DNA from: Plasmodium coatneyi
Lineage: Eukaryota > Apicomplexa > Aconoidasida > Haemosporida > Plasmodiidae
DNA length: 64,000 nucleotides
Direction of reading: 5' to 3'
NCBI RefSeq assembly: GCF_001680005.1
Contig: NC_033569.1
Location: forward strand, 558,001-622,000
The notes beneath the pieces are model-generated. The model saw only the letters and a program-made list of their open reading frames with translations. It had not been told where the DNA came from and did not search any database. Every line of letters begins with the position of its first letter. The first letter of the stretch is position 1. Of this stretch, positions 1 to 11,200 are shown one piece after another. Made by a program: the position numbers and the translations under genes.

Positions 1-74
1 TACAATAATAATTTAGAAATATATGAAAATATTCACTTCTATATTTCATTACTTCCTAATTCCATTTTTCGTAG

Positions 75-993
75 GAGGATCCGGAGCAGAATCACTGCAA
101 TGTGAGTGATTTACCTTCACAAAAAATATATAACCATTTCAATAATTTCAAGAATGGCAAACATACATGTACGGAAATTACTTCCTGGACAACAGGAATT
201 GAGAGTATTTTAAATAATAATTTAAATAGCACTGCGTGTGATAAGAAGGAATGTGCAAAGAAAATTGCGGAAGCCTGGTGTTTAATATCTACATTGAATA
301 TAAAAGAAAATTTGCCATGTAGCAGAATTTGCGATTTCTTTTATTTCTGGTTGGACGATATATTATCTAAAAACTTGAAATGGAGTATTACAAGTGAAAC
401 TATTATGCCAAAAATCTACAATACATTGGAAGGAAGCTCCAGCGGCAGTCTATGTAGTTACGACACTGTCTACCGTACTATTGGCAAAATGCTTCTCGAA
501 CGGAGAAAATTAATATTCGATTATTATTATGACTACAGAACTATATGGAACAAACTGAAGGATTGCAGGCCCCCGGAGTGTTCCTGTAAGGGGAAATATG
601 ATGGCTACTTGAATGGAGCTAAAAGCTCTTATAGCCAAGTAGAGGCAAATTGTGCAACCCTCCCTGATGATGAATACTGTACTAAAATTGTAAATAAGAT
701 CAAGGATGGTACTATCCCAGAACCATCAAAATTTAAAAATGGAACAGTGCCTGAAGGGAATCCCCCATCTGAAGAAGGGGAAGACGGAGCAAATCTGGAT
801 AGTTGTTTGAAACAACTGTCTTCAGTAGTTGCTGCATTACCACAGCATAAGGAAATTACAAAGGAAGTAACCTCTACAGCTATAGAAAATCCATCAACCA
901 CCATTCCTACAGTTGTTTCTTCCGCCGCTGCAGCATTAATAGGACTACCAACAATTGCTGCATTCTTTTTATATAAAGTAATAATTATAATTA

Positions 994-1030
<37 letters not shown>

Positions 1031-1385
1031 TATATGTAGACATATTCCCATCCCCTTCTGCTTCCACCCTCCCCCTTTTCACAATTTTTAGTATAATCTT
1101 CTACCTTCTTGGATAAGGAGGAACACCCTCCTTGGAAGCAAAAATAGAAACAGAAATAAAAGATCCACTGGACGACACAACTTTGAAGAACTAACAGATT
1201 ATTCAACAGCGGATACATCCACAATGGACTCATCGGAAACAAGTTCCACAATGGACGGTTCCACGTTTGATTCTACTACCGTACGTTCTGTCCCGTATAC
1301 TACAACACCCAGAAGGGAAAGAACAAATAATAAACAACAACAAAGACAACAGATGTCAAGAAATATAAGTTACCAACATATTTAA
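75..1385 (+). CDS. kir: KIR/PIR variant antigen, kir gene 1 (5' exon outside window)
   Basis: Member of the Plasmodium interspersed repeat (PIR) superfamily, KIR branch: variant proteins of the infected red cell whose molecular role is unsettled. The large exon is 75-977, opening after a TTCGTAG acceptor and beginning EDPEQNHCNVSDLPSQKIY; the tail exon is 1092-1385. Both junctions are phase 0. Visible family marks are an N-terminal LPSQKIY, the AWCLIS segment, CDFFYFWLDD, the DYYYDYRTIW block, several cysteines, and a membrane segment VVSSAAAALIGLPTIAAFF just before LYK at the exon end. The tail is basic and Ser/Thr rich and ends NISYQHI. No signal peptide or PEXEL motif is seen. The intron 978-1091 holds a long TA dinucleotide run. 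The first short exon should lie left of base 1. It closely resembles kir gene 6 at 26.2-27.8 kb, including the DNA downstream. Confidence 0.88.
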
Positions 1386-1414
1386 TGTAACATTAAATGG
1401 ATCTCTTGCAGGAG

Positions 1415-1447
1415 TATAAGTAACGGAGCAGTTTATATATAGTGCGG
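1415..1447 (+). promoter_or_regulatory. kir 3' element, copy 1
   Basis: About 30 bases after the stop of kir gene 1 is ATAAGTAACGGAGCAG followed by TTTATATATAGTGCGG. It is preceded by a weak CTC/GAG pairing. It aligns with the element found after the other kir genes, but its hairpin is poor. Likely part of the 3' UTR. Confidence 0.45.
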
Positions 1448-1489
1448 AGTAAGAATGATATTTCTTTTTTCTTTTTTTTATTCTTTAAA

Positions 1490-2440
1490 AAGTTACTTTG
1501 TAACTTTTATTTGCTCCTTTTTCTTTTTTTTTTTTTTTTTGCATTGTATGAAAGTGTTTGAATGTTCATTTGTAATCAATATAAGTGGAAGAAAATTTTT
1601 TTTTCCGTTATTGATCTGTTGGTAAATTCCTTTTTACTGAAGATCCAATAGGTTCATTTATTCTGATATATGTTTTAATTTTCATAATTTTTTTTAGTAT
1701 TAATAATTTTTTCTTTTTTCTTAAGGTCCAATTATGGACATATTTGAGAAAAGGTGCTCCTCCAAATTGTGCGAGAATGTTCGCGAGGGTCCGCAAGGGT
1801 CAACAGAGGTTCATTTCGCCCCCCTTCTTTTTTATGTTATACACATCTGTTAGATGCACAGTTCACACAAAACGGGAATAATAGTCCCTGCATAAAAGGG
1901 GAAGGGAAGTTGCGTCTTCCGTTTTATATAATTTAGGTATAATATTAGTCAAAAAAAAAAAATGCCCTAATATAAATTTGTCACACAGAAAAAATTTCCA
2001 AAAAAAAAGTTGCAAAAAAAGAAAGATTTGCCCTAATATAAATTTTGTCACAGAAAAAGTTGTACAAAAAAATAAAAAAAGAAAAGGAAGAAAAGAAGAA
2101 AGGAAGGAAGAAAAATGGACAACGACCGTGTGTATAAAATCGCGCAGATGCAAAAATCGCAGGTGCAAAAAAGAAATTTAATAAAATGGACGCTTCCTAC
2201 ATATGTGAATGAATGAAAAAGAAGGGGGGGTAAAAATCTTTTTGTGTGCGTGCACGTGCACCGGAATGTTGTTACACACTGTTAAACTATTGCATATATA
2301 TTTTGTACTTATGTACACACACATCGGAAAAAAAAAAAAAGAAGGACGGTGTGTAAATCGCAGATGCAAAGAAATTTATAATGAACGCTTTACATATGTA
2401 AGAATGAAAAAAAAAGGGGAAGTAAAGGAGTTACATCTAT
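1490..2440. other. kir downstream block, type A (copy 1)
   Basis: Noncoding DNA that aligns by eye with 27960-29100 downstream of kir gene 6. It has a T-rich part, then a more GC-rich core at about 1750-1925 (containing GTTCGCGAGGGTCCGCAAGG), then two or three copies of a unit with CCCTAATATAAATTTGTCAC (1963-2055), then a segment with GCAGATGCAAAGAAATTTAT. No long reading frame is convincing. The shared order suggests this flank was duplicated with the gene. The core could be an untranslated exon or a noncoding RNA; sequence alone does not decide. Confidence 0.55.
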
Positions 2441-3606
2441 GATAAGGCATAATAGAAAGACACCTGACAAACAGTTGTCACTATATGGTGCGTATGGACA
2501 GGCAAGTGTGTAGTAATAATAAGGGTGGAGGGCAAGACTACTGTAGGGAAATGTAATTAAATTATTAGTTTCCATCGAGGTAGTCTTATTCAGGGTGCAA
2601 AGGAACCTGCTGGATCAATTATTTAAGTGAAGAATTGAAACAGATAGAATGATCGATTATTTCTATAGTTTTTCCACGAGAACAGGAAAGTAGTACAGTC
2701 TGCGTCAGGTGAAAAGCAGGTGTAGCAGGAGTTGTCATTAGAAGTATATTATTATAAGAAGAGAAAAAAAAGAAAAAAAGCAAAGGAGGGGAAAGTAAAG
2801 CAAAAAGAGCAAAAAAGAAGGAAAAAAAAAAAATTACAATGTACACAGTACGGTACATATATCGATATATTTCCTTCCTATATAAATACACCAAAGAAAT
2901 AATAAGGAGTATAGTAAATTTTAAAATAATTAAAATATGAGAGAATCACACATCCACATTCTGCATATATTTCTCTTCTATGAATATATACTATGTGCTA
3001 AATACTGAGGAGTGTATACATGTAAAAAGGGAGTCAAATACTAAATACAGAATAAGTATATATACTATGAGGAAAAACATTAATAATAAATCGGAGTGTA
3101 AAGTATTTTTGAATCTAACTAACATAGTTTAGAATTTTTACCTAAAAGGGAAAAACAAATAAGTGTGATAGAGAATAATATAATGGTGCGGCGGAGCACG
3201 CGTAGTAATATAGGGAAAAATAAGAATGAATAAATAAGGAGTGCAGCACATAGCACCATTCTTCTTTAATTCACTATCCCATCATAATTTTCTTCCCACT
3301 TTGTAGATTTAATAATTAATATACTTCACACATAAATAGCGCATGCACTTTACATATAAATAATATATATATATTTGTATAATGGACGTCTATAGTAGCT
3401 TGTACTTGATAAAAGGGAGTGAATAAATACTTAAAGAAGAGAGTAAGAACTTTGTGTACAGTTCTGTAGAATAATCATAATTGGATGTAAGGAATGTTTG
3501 TATATGTGTTCAAAATTATTAGGAAGTCTAAGGACAAACATTAGGATAGTTGAGCAATGAGGAAAAATATATGTAGAGTGCGAAGAATCAGCGAAAATTA
3601 GGGATA
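2441..3606. other. intergenic, upstream of kir gene 2
   Basis: A/T-rich sequence with poly(A) tracts and ATATAT runs. I see no gene, RNA or tandem array in it. It should contain the promoter of kir gene 2. Confidence 0.5.
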
Positions 3607-5624
3607 ATGGCGGTAAGGACAATTTTAGAAAGGATAAATAAACTCACAATACGGGGTAAATTTTTCATGCAATGTGTAATGTATTAAAGTATATGTACAT
3701 AATATAACACATACATACATTACTTGTTACACTTATAGGGAAGCTGTCTACAACATTCTACATCCAAAAGTACATATGAAGAAATTAGTTCGCAGGCGGG
3801 TAGTAGTACGTGTAAAGTAAAATATGAAAAGTTGAAAGGGAAGTTGAAGAAAATTTTGGAAATCAGTGGGGGTTATGGGGAGTATATAGATAAAATTATA
3901 AGTGTCTGGTGTAAAGTGGGTATAGAGAAAGACCAGAGTGCAGAGGGTAAAATTTATTATAATTATTTCTATTATTGGCTGGGGGACATGGTATACAGTA
4001 AGTTAGAGGGCACTGGTTTATTTTCAGGAATTATGAATATATTTCACGATGATTTGAAGGAGTTCGATTCTACGGGGCAGTGTAAGAACGTATGGCCTTC
4101 TGTAGACGAAGAACAATTCCAGAATTTAAAAGAAATGTGGGACTACACAAACGATTATAACGAAATAAGGAATAAAATACTTAGTAATAGATATGAGCAC
4201 TGTTATGGGGAATATAGGAAATACTTAGAAGGAGCTGTTAGTACACATAATAAGATAAGGGAACATTGTCAAAACGGGAGCGAAGGGAATTATTGTGAAA
4301 AGTTTAATGAAATATTCGGCAGTAATTGTAGGGGGAAGAATATTACAGAACCTTCAAATTTATATTCTGAGGTAATAGGAAAAATAGGGGGACCCACAAG
4401 TACCGTAAGTTGGGATACTCCTGGGGGACATTCACCTCCTACATTACAAACGGAGTCCGACACAAGTAAAGACAAAGCATCTATGGAGGATTCGAGGGAA
4501 TCCACAAGAGAAGATATGGAACAGGCACATACGCACGGGGCAGAAGGTCCCAGGGCACATGGGGCACCTGATGTTAATGGTCACCATGGTAATTATGATC
4601 CATCGATCCACCCTCCCCTTGACGGGTCGAGTGGTTTCGCGGAAGAGGGGAAAATGGTTGAATCAGGAAGAAATGTGAAAGAAGGGATCATAGTCCACCA
4701 GGGGTTGCACCATGGTGAACACAGCACACTGGGTGTGTATCACAGTTTTGAACATATTGAGAATTAACACCCCCCCCCTTTCCTCCTTCATTTACTCTTC
4801 AGGTGATGGAACTGGTGTTGGGAAACAGGATGGAAGTGAAAGTAGAGGAGGAGATGGTGAAACTGCTGAGGGCTTAGGAACTGAAGTTGCTAGTGTTATT
4901 ACTGGCCTTGGTACTTCACCTGAACATGTTACTTCTCAACCAACACAACAGGAATCCCATTCTTCCAGTTCTTCTAGTTCCAGTTCTTCTGCTTCAGCTA
5001 CGGGTGGTAGTGGTGGTGGTGCCAGTACACCAGGAGGTCCAGTAGGTCCAAAGGGTCCTGCAGGTGAAAGAGCTTCGGCAAGTGGACTTGCTAGTACCGG
5101 TATTCCTGCAGCAGGCACAGCTGCAGCAAAGGCTGGAGGAAACGCTGTAGCAGCTGAAGTGGGTGAAGCAGGTGGTTCAGCACCTCTTTCCATTATTATT
5201 CCCCCCGCGGCCGCACTATTAGCAGTTCCCTTAATTGGTTTACTTCTTCACAAAGTGAGTTTCATATTATACACATCACACACATGATTAATAGGATTGC
5301 TGTGGACCCTTTTTTTTGTATAAACACTAAATATAGAGTGAATTGTGCATTATGCTCGTACGCACATCCTTGCCCTTTTTTCTTACTTCCACCACCTTAA
5401 CACCGCCTTCGTCCTTTTTTACTCAGTATACCTCCATATTTCCCTGGAGCGAAAATTCACGTGGCAAAAGAAGGAAAAGGGAAGGATCCTTCAGACATGA
5501 ATTGAACACATTCACAGAAGATGGTACTTCTACGGACGGGTTCACAGAGTACGAAACAATTGGTTCCACGGGAGCTTCCACAATAGAGGATCCATCCGAA
5601 TATTCCGTTCCTTATGTTAGATAA
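3607..5624 (+). CDS. kir: KIR/PIR variant antigen, kir gene 2, with Ser/Gly-rich stalk and shortened tail
   Basis: Proposed exons: 3607-3612 (Met-Ala, strong donor GTAAGG), 3739 to 4714 or 4732, 4803-5254, 5427-5624. Phase fixes the third exon: it must join a donor with one leftover base, and CATG|GTGAAC at 4714 or CTGG|GTGTGT at 4732 both fit. The PIR domain shows SVWCKVG, YNYFYYWLGDM, a DYTNDYNEIR block and GNYCEKFNEIF. After it come Asp/Gly/His-rich sequence, a Ser homopolymer, a collagen-like GPVGPKGPAGER, an Ala/Gly-rich stretch, and the membrane segment LSIIIPPAAALLAVPLIGLL before LHK. The extra exon between PIR domain and membrane segment is not present in its neighbours. The tail stops early at YSVPYVR, without the family ending. 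Length is about 540 residues. Confidence 0.8.
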
Positions 5625-5673
5625 GTTCCTCTCTTTCTAAAAGGAAGGAGAAGGAAACAAATAATAATAATAG

Positions 5674-5796
5674 AGGAAAGAAGGAAGGGGAGAAAGAACA
5701 AATAAGATAAGGGAACGACAACATCAACAACCATTACAACAGAAACAACGACCACAACAGGGACAAAGAAAGAACATACGTTATCATCGTATGTAA
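5674..5796 (+). pseudogene. out-of-frame relic of the kir gene 2 cytoplasmic tail
   Basis: In the +1 frame relative to the gene 2 tail exon there is an open stretch with RTNKIRERQHQQ, Gln/Arg-rich sequence, and the ending KNIRYHRM followed by TAA. This matches the N-I-[GS]-Y-x-x-[MI] end of the other KIR tails. It follows a run of TAA/TAATAA simple repeats. The natural reading is that the ancestral tail was longer and was cut off by a frameshift or stop near 5622-5670. An unrecognised extra intron is the alternative. Confidence 0.55.
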
Positions 5797-5870
5797 CGAA
5801 CACACAACACATCACATTGTGGAACACACACATTGTGTGTGGAATGTAACACCATTGAATGTAATGTTTC

Positions 5871-5930
5871 CTTCCCTCTCGCTCTGTAGGCAGGGCATAA
5901 ATAACCACGCACAATTTATACAGTGTGTAA
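5871..5930 (+). promoter_or_regulatory. kir 3' element, copy 2
   Basis: ATAAATAACCACGCAC then AATTTATACAGTGTGTAAG (5896-5930), preceded by a CCCT...AGGG pairing with a larger internal loop. It sits about 100 bases past the relic family stop at 5796 rather than past the present stop, which supports the view that 5796 was the original end. Confidence 0.6.
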
Positions 5931-5934
5931 GAAA

Positions 5935-6764
5935 CAAAGAGATATTTTTCTTTTTTCCCCTTTTCTAATATTATGAATTAATTCAATTTAATTTTTCTTT
6001 TTTTTCTTTTTACCTCTAATTAGATTGACACTTTTGAATCTTGTTTTTTTGTGCATTGAATTATAAATTTTTTTTTTTTCCGGAACATCAATATTTCATT
6101 GATATATTTTTCTTTTTTTTATTTTATTTAAAATGTTTGCTTGTCCCTTTTAGCCATTCATCTATTATTCCGTTTGTAATTTTTTCTTTTTCTTTTTTTT
6201 TTTTTTGCTTAATGTGCCACTGTTTCTCATTATAATTTTATTTTTTCGTGCAAACGTGACATGGTAAAATTTGTAATTGTAAACATTTATTTTGTTATTT
6301 TTTTTTTTAATATTATGAATTAATTCAATTTACTTTTTTTTTTTTCTCTTTTTTGTTGTGCCAGTGTTTGTCCCTAAAATATTGATTTTTTCGTATACAC
6401 AAACATGTGATATGGTAAAAAATTTGTGTAATTGTGTACAAAGTTCCTTTTCTTTTTTTTTTTTTTTTTTGTAAGAACACCTTTTTTTTGCGGAGAAAAG
6501 CACATGAAAAGGGATGTTTGGCTAGAATTGACTACTTTGCGCAAAAAAAAAAAAAAAAAAAGCAGCATAAGCCAAGCTCCTTCTTTTTTTATTTTTTTGG
6601 TTGCTCCTTATTTGGTGGTTGTTGTGCTTCCCTCCCTCTTTTTTATTGTTTGTATACTTTTTCCATATTGTGCTTTCCATTCTTTTTTTTTTTAATTTTT
6701 AGACATAGATTGATTTCTTCTTTCCTTTATTTTTTCTTCCTTTTCTTCTTTCTTTACCTTTCCC
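5935..6764. other. poly(T)-rich intergenic DNA
   Basis: Many T tracts of 8-18 bases with a twice-occurring TATTATGAATTAATTCAATT (5970s and 6310s). Open frames here encode Phe/Lys runs only. I see no gene. Confidence 0.6.
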
Positions 6765-7560
6765 TCCTGAAACCTAAAAATGGCACCCCTATAAAACACC
6801 TAAATACCAGGCCACATTATCCTTCCGTAGACCCTAAATCAGCTAAATAACAGGTCACATTGTTGTTCTTACACCCTGAAACACCTAAGTAGCAGGCTAT
6901 ATTTATGATCATAAACCCTGAAACAGCTAAATATCAGGCCATATTATTGTTCTTATACCATAAAACCCAAACGATAAGCGTGAAATCCTACACACATACA
7001 CCCTAAATTGTGAAATCCTACACCAACACCCCTAAAATGCGAAATTCCGCACATATCCCTAAATGCCAAATCCTACACACACACACACCCAAAAAGCAAA
7101 ATCCTAAACACACACACCCCTAAAATGCGAAATCTTACACACACACCCCTAAAATGCAAAATCCTACACTCGGCACCTTAAGTGGTAAATCCTACATATA
7201 CACACCCTTAAATGCGAAATACTACACATACACCCCTAAAATGCGAAATCCTACATACACACCCTAAAATGCGAAATACTACACATACACCCTAAAATGC
7301 GAAATCCTACACACACACCCTAAAATGCAAAATCCTACACATACACCCCTAAAATGCGAAATCCTACACATACACCCCTAAAATGCAAAATCCTACACAT
7401 ACACCCCTAAAATGCAAAATCCTACACATACACCCTAAAATGCGAAATACTACACATACACCCTAAAATGCGAAATCCTACACACACACCCTAAAATGCG
7501 AAATACTACACTCGGCACCCTAAGTGTGAAATTTCGCACCTAAAATGCGAAAAAACCTAC
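6765..7560. repeat. degenerate and then regular tandem array with CCCTAAAATGCGAAATCCTA unit
   Basis: First three or four degenerate copies of a roughly 70-90-base unit (CAGCTAAATA, CAGGCCATATTATTGTTC). From about 6985 follow roughly 20 copies of a 22-26-base unit around CCCTAAAATGCGAAATCCTA separated by CACACA. The same unit recurs at 19225-19445 beside the SICAvar relic. The embedded CCCTAAA recalls the telomere heptad, but the unit is not a telomere repeat. At 19 kb the array occupies the place of the last SICAvar intron, so this copy may be a remnant of such an intron; no SICAvar exon is seen next to it. Confidence 0.85.
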
Positions 7561-8180
7561 AACCCCAAGAGTGAAATCCAGTACCCCCCCCCTATCTTTG
7601 GGAAAGACATGTATACACGCGCTTGTGTGCGTAAGCGATTGTGCTCGTAAAGGCATGTATATGTATATGTATCTGTTTTTTTTTTTTTTTTTTCCTTTTT
7701 TCTTTTTCTCAACTGTTTGCCCCTTTGCGGTACTTCCCAGAGATTGGTAACACCTTTGCGCGGCACCTTTCAAGATAGACAAGTACTTTCAAGTACATTC
7801 AATTATGCCCATGAAAAAAGGCGAAAAACACAATTTAGAATCTACATAGGACAAACATTTACGTTTAGATGATAAAGCTGCCTGAAAGGGGTGTTTCCTT
7901 GAAATGGACACATATATACTCTGGGAAAAAACACCAATGGAAGATTCGTCCCGGATGTTGGGGAATTATTCATTTCACAGTTGGTGGTGTACCCACCCAC
8001 CCCCACACACAGATACTACCAATATTGCGTCACCTCCCTTTTTTTCGGAGACAAAGTGATGAACTCGTTGTGATACATAGGTACATTTCTTAAGATACAA
8101 CCCTGGGAAATAAAGCAAAAAGAAAAAAAAGAAAATAGGGAAAAAAAAAAGGAACCAAGGGGAAGGAAGAATGCCATTGT
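7561..8180. other. intergenic between repeat array and kir gene 3
   Basis: Low-complexity and unique sequence, a T16-like tract at about 7676-7694, and purine-rich sequence at 8105-8170. No convincing frame or RNA gene is seen. Confidence 0.5.
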
Positions 8181-8183
8181 AAT

Positions 8184-8242
8184 CTTGTACTATATATGAG
8201 CTCAGCGGTTATTTATTGTTCCTTCTTTCCTCCAGGGGGAGG
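8184..8242 (-). promoter_or_regulatory. kir 3' element, copy 3
   Basis: On the minus strand, past the stop of kir gene 3, a hairpin CCTCC-CCCT-GGAGG (8229-8242) is followed by AATAAATAACCGCTGAGC and TCATATATAGTACAAG (8184-8217). The order, spacing and core match the copies after the other kir genes. Confidence 0.65.
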
Positions 8243-8284
8243 GACATCACATTTAATATTACATTCAATGTTACCATACAGGTG

Positions 8285-11200
8285 TTACATACGACCGTAA
8301 TTTATATTATTTCTTTGCCTTTGTTGTCTATTATTCCTTCCCCTTTGGCCAGGTGGTGATGGTCGTGGCCTACCATTATATGTGGTAGAATTGTCTGTTG
8401 TTGTTCTTGACAGGTTTGATGTGGAAGCTACAGTTGAGCCGATTGTGGATTCGTTGTCCGTTAATGTGTCCCAACTCCTTGCACCTGATCTCCTTTTTCC
8501 TCTATTACTTCTAGTGGGGCTGCTCCTTCCTACTCCAAAGTAGTGACTTATCCAGGGGGGTAGGCGATTATACTGATAGGAAAGGGTTAAAGGAAGGGAT
8601 TTTAGAAGGAAGGGGTGTTAGAAGGAGGGTGTTAGAAGGAGGAGGGTGTTAGAGTGTGGGGGAGTGAGTTTTAGAAGGAACGTTGTTAGGGTGGTGGTTG
8701 GTGGAAGGAAGATTGTTAGGTTGGTGGTTGGTGGAAGGAAGATTGTTAGGGGGGTGGTAGGGTGGAAGGAAGGTTGTTAGGGTAGTGGTAGGGTGGAAGG
8801 AAGGTTGTAACGGGTGGTTAGTGGAAGTAAGGTTGTGTTAGGTGGGTGGAAGGAAGGAAGGTTTTTAGGTGGGTTGTTAGGTGAGTGGTAGGTTGAAGGA
8901 AGGTTGTTAGGGTGGTGGTAGGGTTTAGGTTGTTAGGTGGGTGGTAGGTCAGAATGTGAACATGCATTATGTACATATATATGTGTGCAATGTACAGTTT
9001 ATTCTATCTTTGTAATGTTGACAAGAATACGGTAAGTACAAGGTCGTGTGTGTATATTATATTAATTTTATAATGGTAGTTGTACCTTGTGGAGAAAGAA
9101 GGCAGTCACTGGTAGTCCGACTATTCCTAGGATGGAAGAAATTGCAGCAGCGGCCGCCGCATTCGCTCCTTCCGCATCACGTAAATATCCCCGTGCCTTC
9201 TCTGATGTACATTTTGATTTTAGGAGTTCATCACGAATGAGTTCTTTATACTCGCCGTTAAATTTTTCACAATATGCATTAACACTAGTACCTTTTATTG
9301 GACAACGCCATTCTATAATGCTATATGCTGTTGCAACCTCATCCAGGTAATCGACCAATTTTTCACTACAGGGAGTTTCCTTATCCTTGTTTAACTCTGA
9401 TTTTACTTTATTATAATCCACATAGTAATCATATATTTTTCTCTCAGAATCGAAATCGAACTTCCCAAAAGGGCTGCGCTCAACGTTACATTCACTTCCA
9501 TTAGGCAATGTTTTCAATTTCCCTAATACCTTATCCATAATATTCTTAAATGATGAATCATCAATTTCGTCGATGTCATATATCATATGCCCTATGTAAT
9601 AGTATAAGAAACCGTAGCGCTGTTCTTTGGATAAGGTGCTTTCCTCTATGTTCTCTTCACTTACATAGCACCACACTTTCTTAAGCTTATCAGCATACTT
9701 TCCTTTTTTAACACCATCCGGCAATTCTCCATCTATTTCTGTCGGTAAATTCTTATCAGCCGTACAGGAGTTGTTGGCTTCATTGAATTTTTGGTAAGCT
9801 TCTGTTGAAGGTAACATCTGTAAAATGGGGTCCTACAAAAATAAAAATTATAAGTGAAACAGATGTGTTAATATATTGTCCTTTCCTTCGTCCTACTTAG
9901 ACCCTCCTTTCCTTCCTTCCTTAGACCTACATTTCTTTCTTTCCTTCCCTAGACCCCCCTTTCCTTCCATCCTCCTTAGACATTACTCTCCCTCCTTCCT
10001 CCTTAGGCACCTTCCTTCCTTAGACCTCCCTTTCCTTCCTTTCTCCTCCTTAGACCCCTTCCTTAGATCGATTTCCTTCCTTTCTCCTCCTTAGACCCTT
10101 TCCTTCCTTAGACCCTCCTTCCCTAGACCCCTTCTTTCCACCCCATAACAACCTTCCACCTACCACCACCCCTAACAATCCACCTACCACCCTAACAACC
10201 TTCCCTTCCACCTACCACCTCTAACAGTTTTCCTTCCACCTACCACCTCTAACAATTTTCCTTCCACCTACCACCTCTAACAATTTTCCTTCCACCTACC
10301 ACCTCTAACAATCTTCTTTCGATCAACCACCCCTAACAACCTTCCTTCCATCTACCACCCCTAACAACCTTCCTTCCATCTACCACCCCTAACATAACTT
10401 TCCTTCCACCTACCACCCCTAACATAACCTTCCTTCCACGTACAACACCCCTAAGACACCTTGCTTTAGGGGAAGTTATTCCCCTTTCCTTTCCTTCCCG
10501 TCCTTTGGGAAAGATATATTCCTTTCCTTCCTTTCTTCCTTAGGGGAAGTTATTCCTTTACCCAAATTGTTACGCCATGGATAGGAATATTACGTATGTA
10601 AACATTAATACAAACATAGGAAACAGAGCCTCACAAACCTCGTCCCTGTCCGACATATCCATTTTGGTACCGTCCTCACCGGAAGCACCTCCGGCAGACG
10701 GTTTCCTGGGAGTTCCGCTAAATTGGCATTGAACTCTTCCTTGTTCCCGTGTACAGTGATCTGCATATTTCTCCTTAAATTTCTTACAATACGGGTCAGC
10801 AGGGGTATCCCAACTTCTTCCACATTTTTCCTTCACATCAGGAGGCATTTCAGGGGGAATTGTTCGAACCTTCTTATATGTACTACTGCAGGAGTTATAG
10901 TAAGTTAGTAACTGTTCCTTTTTTGGTTCATAGTCCTTCTTAAAGTTGAACTCACTCTTCTTACTGTAGAAATCAACTCCGTCATTATGAGTGTTATCCT
11001 TTGTACAACTATTTCCTAAATCAGATTTTCCCCATGCTGTGTAAATAATATCTATAACATCCGAGATTGAACTGAGCTTACCTTCATTAAATAGCATATT
11101 CCCTAACCAGTAATAAAACCAAGTACAAATGCCACTGTCCGCCTGTTCTTTCTTCCTTACTTCAGATACGAAGGAGAACGCTGTCGCAATTGTATGTGCA

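Noticed and set aside
4803..5254. Host CD99-like mimicry in the kir gene 2 stalk
   Set aside because: KIR mimicry of CD99 is reported for P. knowlesi, but I see no recognisable match here, only Ser/Gly/Ala low complexity.
6985..7560. CRISPR-like regular repeats
   Set aside because: A eukaryotic minisatellite: no unique spacers of fixed length, no associated genes, and the same unit occurs in another intron-like place.
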